A stretch of DNA of 43,977 bases from Opitutus sp. GAS368 (GTDB lineage: Bacteria > Verrucomicrobiota > Verrucomicrobiia > Opitutales > Opitutaceae), in NCBI GenBank assembly GCA_945859965.1, contig CAMAPG010000003.1, positions 1-43,977 on the forward strand, in the 5' to 3' direction. Below the pieces are notes generated by a model that saw only the letters and a program-made list of their open reading frames with translations, had not been told where the DNA came from and did no database searches. The position numbers were made by a program, and so were the translations under genes. Shown here in pieces: positions 37,929 to 43,977 of this stretch (within the stretch, counting starts at the first letter, position 1; each line of letters begins with the position of its first letter).

Positions 37929-38309
37929 ATGCCTCGTCTCCTCGGTGTAGAAATTCCCGCGAAGAAGAAAGTCGCGTACTCCCTCCGTTATATCAACGGC
38001 ATCGGTCCCACCCGTGCTGATCTCATCGTCAAGGAGGCCGGCCTCGACGCGAACATGCGCGCGCAGGACCTCACGGAGGAACAGCTCAACAAGATTCTCC
38101 ATATCATCACCGAGCGCAAATGGGTGCTCGAGGGTGATCTCCGCCGCGAAATCGCGGCCAATCTCAAGCGCCTGCAGGCGATCAATTGTTACCGTGGCAT
38201 CCGCCACCGCCGCAGCCTGCCCGTCCGCGGTCAGCGCACCAGCACCAATGCCCGTACCCGCAAGGGCCCGCGCAAGACCGTTGGCGTCACCAAAGCTAAA
38301 GAAGCATAA
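37929..38309 (+). CDS. rpsM: 30S ribosomal protein S13
   Basis: 126 residues, standard. [20 protein letters not shown], then [40 protein letters not shown] and the basic tail [21 protein letters not shown]13 contacts the P-site tRNA and bridges to L5. No Shine-Dalgarno (TCTCAACCTAATCCACA). First gene of the alpha segment. rpsK follows after 12 bp. Confidence 0.98.
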   Translation: MPRLLGVEIPAKKKVAYSLRYINGIGPTRADLIVKEAGLDANMRAQDLTEEQLNKILHIITERKWVLEGDLRREIAANLKRLQAINCYRGIRHRRSLPVRGQRTSTNARTRKGPRKTVGVTKAKEA

Positions 38310-38321
38310 AGCATTATCGTC

Positions 38322-38954
38322 ATGGCCGAAGAAAAGTCCGCTCCCAAGAAAGAAAAGCCCGCCAAGCCCGCCGCCGACGGCGCGCCTGCCGCCACTCCCG
38401 CCGAGAAAAAGGCCAAGGGCCTCAAGGCTGCCGCCGCTGCTGCGGAAGCCGCTGCGAATCCCGTCGCCGAGGCTGCCCCCAAGGCCGCTCCTGCTTCCGA
38501 CAAACCGGTCGAGATGATCGGTGGCGTCGCCAAACAGCCGACCGCTGAGGATCTCCTTAAGGAAGAGCTTGGCGCCATCAAGGTCCGCAAGGCCAAGGGC
38601 TCCAAGAATGTCACCTCGGGCGTCGTCAACGTCCTCGCGTCGTTCAACAATACCATCGTTTCCATCACCGACTCCAAGGGTCAGGTGATCGCGTGGTCGA
38701 GCGCCGGCAAATGCAATTTCCGCGGTTCGCGCAAATCCACGGCCTATGCAGCGCAGGTGGTCGCGCAGGACGCCGCCCGCAACGCGATGTCGCACGGGCT
38801 CAAGGATGTGGTCATTCGCGTCTCCGGTCCCGGTCTCGGCCGCGACAGTGCGATCCGCGCCCTCCAGGCCATCGGTCTCGAAATCACCTCCATCGTCGAT
38901 GTGACGCCGATTCCGCACAACGGCTGCCGCCCCCGCAAACGCCGTCGCGTCTAA
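38322..38954 (+). CDS. rpsK: 30S ribosomal protein S11 with long N-terminal extension
   Basis: 210 residues, against about 129 normally. Roughly 85 residues of Lys/Ala/Pro-rich low-complexity sequence ([40 protein letters not shown]) and an acidic helix-like segment ([20 protein letters not shown]) precede the S11 core, which starts at [20 protein letters not shown]. The core is complete ([20 protein letters not shown] to [12 protein letters not shown]). S11 forms the 30S platform near the mRNA exit, where the extension would project. No Shine-Dalgarno. Confidence 0.96.
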   Translation: MAEEKSAPKKEKPAKPAADGAPAATPAEKKAKGLKAAAAAAEAAANPVAEAAPKAAPASDKPVEMIGGVAKQPTAEDLLKEELGAIKVRKAKGSKNVTSGVVNVLASFNNTIVSITDSKGQVIAWSSAGKCNFRGSRKSTAYAAQVVAQDAARNAMSHGLKDVVIRVSGPGLGRDSAIRALQAIGLEITSIVDVTPIPHNGCRPRKRRRV

Positions 38955-38998
38955 CGACCCGCGCAGTTTCAAATCTCAAAATTTAAACCTCAGATTTT

Positions 38999-39610
38999 AT
39001 GGCTCGTTATACCGGACCAACCACTCGCATCAGTCGCCGCTTCGGCCAACTCATCCTTGGCTCGGGCAAGGCGTTTGAGCGTCGCAACTATCCCCCGGGC
39101 GTGCACGGCCCCAAGTCCCGCCGCAAATTCTCCGAATACGCGGTCGGCCTCAACGAAAAGCAGAAGCTCCGTTACATCTACGGTCTGCTCGAGCGCCAGT
39201 TCCGTCGCGTGTTCGAAATCGCCAAGAAGGAACGCGGCGTCACCGGCGAACGTTTCCTCCAGCTGCTCGAGACCCGTCTCGACAGTGTCGTATTTCTCCT
39301 CGGCCTGGCCAAAAGCCGCGCGGCCGCCCGCCAGTTCGTCAATCACGGGCATATCCGCGTCAACGGCCACAAGGTCGACATCGCCAGCTACAGCGTGCTC
39401 CCGGGCGATGAGATCGAGATCAAGAATGCCCCGGCTTCCCGCCAGATGGCCACGCGCCAGCTCGAGGAAAACCGCATCCGCACCGTTCCTGGCTGGCTCA
39501 CGCTGAATGCCGACGCCTTCAAGGCGACGATGGTCCGCCTGCCCAACCGCGATGAAATGGAGCAGGGCATCAACGAGCAGCTCATCGTCGAGTTCTACTC
39601 GCGCTTCTAA
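38999..39610 (+). CDS. rpsD: 30S ribosomal protein S4, zinc-free type
   Basis: 203 residues. The N-terminus (MARYTGPTTRISRRFGQLIL) has no cysteines, so it lacks the zinc ribbon of C-plus S4 proteins. The core KQKLRYIYGLLERQFRRVFE and the S4 RNA-binding domain (RLDSVVFLLGLAKSRAAARQ, FVNHGHIRVNGHKVDIASY) are typical, ending LIVEFYSRF. S4 initiates 30S assembly and binds NusA-like antitermination complexes. No Shine-Dalgarno. The leader repeats the AATCTCAAAATTT seen before rplR. Confidence 0.98.
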   Translation: MARYTGPTTRISRRFGQLILGSGKAFERRNYPPGVHGPKSRRKFSEYAVGLNEKQKLRYIYGLLERQFRRVFEIAKKERGVTGERFLQLLETRLDSVVFLLGLAKSRAAARQFVNHGHIRVNGHKVDIASYSVLPGDEIEIKNAPASRQMATRQLEENRIRTVPGWLTLNADAFKATMVRLPNRDEMEQGINEQLIVEFYSRF

Positions 39611-39664
39611 GCGCTGTCCGACCGCCATCCTTTTTCTCACCAACTCTCAACAGAAGAGCCCGCC

Positions 39665-40666
39665 ATGCCCAAACGTCTAGGAAAGTTCGAACTCCCCAAC
39701 AAGCTCACGAAGGTCGAAGACGGCGCTACGCCGACTTACGCCAAATTCATCGCTGAGCCTTTTGAGGCCGGTTACGGTCATACCATTGGCAATTCCCTCC
39801 GTCGCGTCCTCCTCAGCTCCATTGAAGGCGCCGCCATTTCCTCGATCAAGATCGATGGCGTGAACCATGAGTTTCAAAGCATCGACAACGTGGTCGAAGA
39901 TGTCACCGACATCGTTCTCAACCTGAAGAAGGTCCTCCTCGTTTCCACGAAGCGCGAGCCGCTCAACCTGATCATTAAGGCCAACAAGGCCGGCCCGGTC
40001 ACGGCGGCGGACATCGAGGCCGATTCCAATATCACCGTCGTCAATCCCGACCAGCTCATCTGCACGCTCGACAGCAAGCGCTCTTTTGAGGCTGAGATCG
40101 AAATCAAGACTGGCCGTGGTTATTGTCCCGGCGAACAGAACAAGAAAGAGGAGCAGGCGATCGGTGTGATTCCGATCGATTCGCTTTTCTCGCCGGTCCG
40201 CCTGGTCAAGTACTCGGTGGAGAACACCCGCGTTGGTCAGATCACCGACTACGACAAGCTCATCCTCGAGATCTGGACCGACGGCCGCATCACGCCCGAT
40301 GACGCGCTCAAGCAGTCCGCCTCGATCCTGAAGCATCACCTCGACGTGTTCGATCGCGTTTCCGAGGAAGCCTTCGAATTCGAGAGCCAGCAGAGCGAAG
40401 TCAGCGAAGAGCAGAACAAGCTCCGCAAGCTCCTCAACATGTCGGTCAACGAGATCGAACTCTCGGTCCGTGCCGCCAACTGTCTCAACAACGCCAACAT
40501 CACGACCGTCGGCGAGCTGGCGATGAAGACCGAGCAGGAAATGCTCAAGTACCGCAACTTCGGCAAAAAATCACTGAACGAAATCAAGGAGAAGCTCGAA
40601 GCCCTCGGCCTGTCCTTGGGCATGAAGTTCGACGAGCGTCTGCTCGACACCAAAAAAGAAGCCTAA
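39665..40666 (+). CDS. rpoA: DNA-directed RNA polymerase subunit alpha
   Basis: 333 residues. The N-terminal assembly domain (FEAGYGHTIGNSLRRVLLSS, IDNVVEDVTDIVLNLKKVLL, KTGRGYCPGEQNKKEEQAIG) dimerises and binds beta and beta prime. The C-terminal domain (LLNMSVNEIELSVRAANCLN, then TVGELAMKTEQEMLKYRNFG) holds the Arg equivalent to E. coli Arg265 in ELSVRAANCL, used for UP-element and activator contact. Weak AGAAG upstream. The 102-bp gap to rplQ holds a palindromic element. Confidence 0.99.
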   Translation: MPKRLGKFELPNKLTKVEDGATPTYAKFIAEPFEAGYGHTIGNSLRRVLLSSIEGAAISSIKIDGVNHEFQSIDNVVEDVTDIVLNLKKVLLVSTKREPLNLIIKANKAGPVTAADIEADSNITVVNPDQLICTLDSKRSFEAEIEIKTGRGYCPGEQNKKEEQAIGVIPIDSLFSPVRLVKYSVENTRVGQITDYDKLILEIWTDGRITPDDALKQSASILKHHLDVFDRVSEEAFEFESQQSEVSEEQNKLRKLLNMSVNEIELSVRAANCLNNANITTVGELAMKTEQEMLKYRNFGKKSLNEIKEKLEALGLSLGMKFDERLLDTKKEA

Positions 40667-40676
40667 GCCATCGCGG

Positions 40677-40758
40677 ATTTCGGATTGTGAATTGGGGTGG
40701 TGCGGCGCTAACGCCGCACTTTCTGGCAATCCGCAATTCGCAATCGGCAATCCGAAAT
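40677..40758. repeat. Palindromic element before rplQ (GCGGATYTCGGAT family)
   Basis: ATTTCGGATTG (40677-40687) and CAATCCGAAAT (40748-40758) are perfect 11-bp arms. Inside is a perfect 8-bp hairpin GTGCGGCG-CTAA-CGCCGCAC (40700-40719). The 3' half is four tandem 7-mers: CAATCCG, CAATTCG, CAATCGG, CAATCCG. It ends 10 bases before the rplQ ATG. It shares GCGGATYTCGGAT with the secY element. Confidence 0.8.
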
Positions 40759-40768
40759 TTAAAACGTC

Positions 40769-41278
40769 ATGCGTCATAATAAACACCACTCTTCCCTGGG
40801 TGTGACCGTCGAGCATCGCCGTGCGATGCTGTCCAATCTCGCCGCGTCTCTCATCACCCACGGCCGCATTCAGACCACGCTTACCAAGGCGAAGGCACTG
40901 CGTCCTTTCATCGAGAAGGTCATCACAAAGGCCAAGAAAGCCGCGGCCCAGACCGACCCGAAGGATGCCCTGCATTACCGCCGTCTCGCGCTCAGCGATG
41001 TCCGCGACGAGACCGCGCTCACGCTTCTCTTTAACGAGAAGTACAAGGATTTTTCGGCCCGTAGTGGCGGTTACACCCGCATTTACAAGCTTGGCCAGCA
41101 GCGCCAGAGCGATGCCGCCGAACTCGCCCTCATCGAATTCGTGAAGGCCGACGACGTTGGCTACAAGAAGTCGAAGGGCCGCAAGGCCACCAAGGCGAAG
41201 AAGGCCCCGAAGGCCGCCGCCCCTGCCGAAGCCTCCGCTGATGAAGCGCCGGCCAAAGCGGCGGACGCGAAGAGCTAA
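40769..41278 (+). CDS. rplQ: 50S ribosomal protein L17 with C-terminal extension
   Basis: 169 residues. MRHNKHHSSLGVTVEHRRAM, then LASLITHGRIQTTLTKAKAL, and the conserved SGGYTRIYKLGQQRQSDAAE followed by LALIEFV complete the L17 core by about residue 128. A Lys/Ala/Glu-rich tail of about 40 residues follows (KKSKGRKATKAKKAPKAAAP, ending AADAKS). L17 sits at the tunnel exit. Last gene of the ribosomal cluster, 23 bp before a strong terminator. No Shine-Dalgarno. Confidence 0.98.
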   Translation: MRHNKHHSSLGVTVEHRRAMLSNLAASLITHGRIQTTLTKAKALRPFIEKVITKAKKAAAQTDPKDALHYRRLALSDVRDETALTLLFNEKYKDFSARSGGYTRIYKLGQQRQSDAAELALIEFVKADDVGYKKSKGRKATKAKKAPKAAAPAEASADEAPAKAADAKS

Positions 41279-41301
41279 GGTTCTTTCCTCTCTGTAATTT
41301 C

Positions 41302-41334
41302 AACGCGCCGAAGGAAACTTCGGCGCGTTTTTTT
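41302..41334 (+). terminator. Intrinsic terminator of the ribosomal cluster
   Basis: AACGCGCCGAAG and CTTCGGCGCGTT form a perfect 12-bp stem with a GAAA tetraloop, followed by an uninterrupted T run. It begins 23 bp after the rplQ stop. Confidence 0.97.
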
Positions 41335-41401
41335 GCGCCCGAGAATTCGACCGGTTGATTCTGCGCTTTGTTCGGCCGGGGAATTCTGGCAATCTCGGCC
41401 C

Positions 41402-41629
41402 ATGTTCGATCTCACCACTGGCACGGTTGTCTACTGCCTGCTTGTCGCGGTGATTTTTCTCGGTCTCTGGCTCTATTATGATCGCCGCGACCATGCGCGC
41501 TTTGAACTCGAGCGCCGTCGGGCGACTTTTCACTGCATCCGTTGCGATCATCTTTATACCGCACCGGCCGGAGCTGAACTCTGCAAATGTCCCCGGTGCG
41601 GACATGAGAACACGCGCTTGAAGTTCTAA
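41402..41629 (+). CDS. Small membrane-anchored zinc-ribbon protein
   Basis: 75 residues from ATG 41402. The longer ORF start at 41333 lies in the terminator's T tail and is rejected. One N-terminal span (about 7-26, GTVVYCLLVAVIFLGLWLYY), a charged linker, then a compact ribbon with C-x2-C (HCIRC) and a second C-x-C-x2-C cluster (CKCPRCG), which together could bind one zinc. Topology puts the ribbon in the cytoplasm after a short outside N-terminus. I do not recognise the family. Similar mini-ribbons occur as regulatory or scaffold membrane proteins. No Shine-Dalgarno is visible. Confidence 0.65.
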   Translation: MFDLTTGTVVYCLLVAVIFLGLWLYYDRRDHARFELERRRATFHCIRCDHLYTAPAGAELCKCPRCGHENTRLKF

Positions 41630-41660
41630 GCAGGACTGCGGTCGGGAGTATTTTTTAGGA

Positions 41661-41712
41661 GCGGGCGACACTGCGTAGCGGCGATCGTCCGCATTGGGCG
41701 GGAATGATTCCC
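41661..41712. promoter_or_regulatory. Inverted repeats upstream of the secreted protein gene
   Basis: GCGGGCGA (41661-41668) pairs with TCGTCCGC (41685-41692) with one G-T. A separate short palindrome GGGAA-TGA-TTCCC lies at 41700-41712. Both are in the 120-bp non-coding gap before the secreted gene. Operator or leader structure is possible; no promoter is clear. Confidence 0.3.
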
Positions 41713-41749
41713 TGAAAGATCAGCGGAGCTCAGTCCGTTTCGTAGTCAT

Positions 41750-43977
41750 ATGATTACGCGCATCGGATCAGGGAGCGGAAGTGTAAGGGGCGCGTTTCTC
41801 TTTTTCTGTGCTTCGTTGCTCGCCCACGCTCAAGTGAGCCTCGTACGGCATGCGCCGACCTTGAATGGCACGGTCGAGGGTTCGTTGCAGCAATTGACGG
41901 CGGAAAACGTGACTCTGAGCGGCAATGGGGCCGTGACCGGTGATCTGCTCATTCCCGGAACTCCCACAGTCCGGTTAAATGGCAGCCCCGTGTTTGGCGG
42001 GATAATCACCGGCACCGGCAGCGCTACGCCCAGCAATCATCAATTGACCATCAATGGGAGCGCTCGTCTCGGGCATCTCCGGACACGGACGGATCCCGTG
42101 GCATGGCCGACGGTAAACGCCCCTCCCGCGCCCTCAGGGACACGATCGGTGTCACTGAATGGCCCGGGTCAAAACGCCGGCGATTTCACCTCGCTGCGCA
42201 ATCTCACGCTCAACGGCAATGCCGGCCAAGTGGTGATTCCACCGGGTGTGTACGGAGATTTTACCGCCAACGGAAACAGCGGCTTCACTCTTGGGATCGC
42301 GGGTGCGGTCCAACCCGCGGCCTATGCCCTGCAGCGTCTCACCCTGAATGGGAACAGTGAGCTGCGCGTTGCGGGCCCCGTCGTGCTCACATTGGCCAAC
42401 GGGGTGACGCTCAACGGCACCGCGGGCTCCAGCACTTATTCCGCCTGGCTGACGCTCAAGATCGCCGCTGGCAATCTGACTCTTAACGGCAACGTCGTCT
42501 TTCACGGCTATGTGGTGGCGCCGGCCGGTACGGTTACCATCAATGGCAACAGTCAATTGATTGGGGGTGTGGCTGCCGACCGTCTCGTGCTCAACGGCGC
42601 TGGTTTCCTGAAGATTTTGGCCGCGAATGAGCCGCCCTCCGTTGCGCTCACGGCTCCATCAGGCGGTGCGACGTTCACGGCGCCTGCGACGATTGCGTTG
42701 CAAGCGTCTGCGACAGACGGCGACGGGACTGTGGTCAAGGTCGAGTTTTTCAATGGGACGGCGAAGCTCGGCGAAAGTACGGTCATGCCGTATCGCTTCG
42801 TCTGGAATGGGGTTCCGGTCGGTACCTATGCGATCATGGCGAAAGCGACGGACAATCTCGGTGCTGTCACGACCTCAAGCACCCTCACACTTTCAGTGAC
42901 ATCGGCGCTTAATCGGCCGCCGCAGGTTTCCTTGGACCATCCACAAAGCGGAGCCGTGTTGAATGGGCCCGCGGCCTTACTGCTCTCGGCGACGGCAACC
43001 GATCCCGACGGCACGATCACCAAGATCGAGTTCTTGGATGGTGAGACCAAACTTGGCGAGAGTACGGTTCCCATCGGCTTATCGACGTTTAAGTTAAATC
43101 TGGCCAACGGGCTTTCCGCTGGCGGTCATGTCCTGACGGCGCGTGCGACAGATAACAACGGAGCTCGTGCGGATTCCGCGGGAGTGACGATCACCGTTTT
43201 GCCGACACTTCCCTATACGGTGAATTTCGAAAGCCTCGAGGGCTACCGGTTGGAACCTTTGCACGGCCAGCAAGGGTGGAGAGTGAGTCAGGGCGCAGCG
43301 GGAGTTATTTCCGGGGCAGCCTTTGACGGCTCGCAGTCGGTGGAAATGAATTCGGGGGCTACTGGTGCCGGCGTTCAGCAGGTGTTTGCAACGACTTCTT
43401 CGTTGGCGACAACCTTCGTCGATCTCTGGGTACATCCGGTGGCCGGAACGGATGCGCTGCAGGGCACCCGTTTCGAATTCGGGGGCGCGCGAATTTCTTT
43501 TGTCCGCGAAGGCACGGCGGGACGGATGGCAGTGTTTCAGGCTGATGGTTTTGGCGCTGGTACGTGGCAATTGGCCGGCCCTGTGGTCGGGTTGAACGGA
43601 AGCAGTGAGGCTGCGCGTTGGGTGCGATTGACGGCCCGGTTGGATTTCACGGCCGGCCGCTGGGATCTTTTCGTCGATGGGCAGTTGGCCGTGTTTGATC
43701 TTCCCTTCAGCTATGCCGGGACTCCTCCATCGTCCCTGACAACGTTCTCCGCTCAAGGCGTGGCTGCCCAGGCATCCCGCTTCGATTTTCTCTACGCAGG
43801 TTATGAAAACCCGCTGTTTGCCGATGCCGATTGGGATGGGATGGACGATGCCTGGGAGCGCGCGCATGGGCTTGATCCGACTGTGAACGACCGCAATGGG
43901 GACAAGGATGAAGATGGGCTCAGCAATTTCCGGGAATTTCAATTGGGCCTGAAACCCGACAATTCTGATACGGATGG
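41750..43977 (+). CDS. Secreted repeat protein with Ig-like domains and thrombospondin-3-type calcium repeats, partial
   Basis: Open from ATG 41750 to the window edge (742 codons). The ORF track misses it because no stop is inside. A signal peptide (VRGAFLFFCASLLAHAQ) is followed by about 270 residues in which a short beta motif of the type [LV]T[LI]NGN recurs about eight times (LTLNGNAGQVVI, LTLNGNSELRV, LTLNGNVVFHG, VTINGNSQLIGG). Two Ig-like domains of about 95 residues begin NEPPSVALTAPSGGA and NRPPQVSLDHPQSGA and share EFF/LDG-x-x-KLGESTV. A lectin/LamG-like segment (from about VNFESLEGY) follows, then DADWDGMDDAWE and DRNGDKDEDGLSNF calcium-binding repeats. An adhesin or extracellular-matrix role is plausible but not shown. 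The C-terminus, perhaps with a sorting signal, is outside. Confidence 0.8.
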   Translation, partial: MITRIGSGSGSVRGAFLFFCASLLAHAQVSLVRHAPTLNGTVEGSLQQLTAENVTLSGNGAVTGDLLIPGTPTVRLNGSPVFGGIITGTGSATPSNHQLTINGSARLGHLRTRTDPVAWPTVNAPPAPSGTRSVSLNGPGQNAGDFTSLRNLTLNGNAGQVVIPPGVYGDFTANGNSGFTLGIAGAVQPAAYALQRLTLNGNSELRVAGPVVLTLANGVTLNGTAGSSTYSAWLTLKIAAGNLTLNGNVVFHGYVVAPAGTVTINGNSQLIGGVAADRLVLNGAGFLKILAANEPPSVALTAPSGGATFTAPATIALQASATDGDGTVVKVEFFNGTAKLGESTVMPYRFVWNGVPVGTYAIMAKATDNLGAVTTSSTLTLSVTSALNRPPQVSLDHPQSGAVLNGPAALLLSATATDPDGTITKIEFLDGETKLGESTVPIGLSTFKLNLANGLSAGGHVLTARATDNNGARADSAGVTITVLPTLPYTVNFESLEGYRLEPLHGQQGWRVSQGAAGVISGAAFDGSQSVEMNSGATGAGVQQVFATTSSLATTFVDLWVHPVAGTDALQGTRFEFGGARISFVREGTAGRMAVFQADGFGAGTWQLAGPVVGLNGSSEAARWVRLTARLDFTAGRWDLFVDGQLAVFDLPFSYAGTPPSSLTTFSAQGVAAQASRFDFLYAGYENPLFADADWDGMDDAWERAHGLDPTVNDRNGDKDEDGLSNFREFQLGLKPDNSDTD

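Noticed and set aside
43094-43942. 282-residue minus-strand ORF near the right edge
   Set aside because: Opposite strand of the open secreted-protein frame, which carries signal peptide, Ig-like and calcium-repeat features.

Overview
The window is high-GC (roughly 60%) bacterial chromosome. It looks like Verrucomicrobiota, most likely an Opitutaceae-type organism. This is inferred from the EF-Tu switch I sequence ([17 protein letters not shown] instead of the usual EKARGITI type), many ribosomal genes without Shine-Dalgarno sites, a spc operon without rpmD, and flanking genes of LemA/M48, TPR-ExbB-ExbD and secreted thrombospondin-3-repeat types. No database search was possible, so the taxonomy is an inference.

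Layout. Positions 1-3966 (minus strand): a likely lemA - M48 peptidase - sensor kinase operon. The kinase runs off the left edge and carries one frameshift in a C run. Positions 4086-8653 (plus): a TPR protein with signal peptide, an ExbB-like protein, an ExbD-like protein and a single-span protein with a TonB-like C-terminus. Positions 8682-21461: tRNA-Thr, tuf, tRNA-Trp, secE, nusG, rplK, rplA, rplJ, rplL, rpoB, rpoC, ending in a strong intrinsic terminator. Positions 21518-22185: a 0.67-kb non-coding leader with its own internal terminator. Positions 22186-41278: the fused str-S10-spc-alpha cluster (rpsL, rpsG, fusA, rpsJ to rplQ), ending in a second perfect terminator. Positions 41402-43977: a small zinc-ribbon membrane protein and the first 740 or so codons of a secreted repeat protein that runs off the right edge.

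Most of the window is core translation and transcription machinery in the conserved order, all on one strand. The departures from that order and from family consensus are the interesting part. (1) The ExbB/ExbD pair lacks the residues known to carry protons in the E. coli motor: Glu176 to Gln and Thr181 to Leu in ExbB, Asp25 to Asn in ExbD. The adjacent TonB-like protein has no His in its membrane span. (2) The adk slot between secY and map holds a short adenylate-kinase-derived protein with no P-loop, no LID and no catalytic Arg, translationally coupled to map. (3) RpoC has lost three of the four cysteines of its second zinc site. (4) Several intergenic gaps of the ribosomal cluster hold inverted repeats or structured leaders, some in related families. 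(5) The rpsL leader contains a terminator 270 bp before the start codon, implying attenuation or a small RNA. I see no CRISPR array, insertion sequence, phage gene or rRNA.
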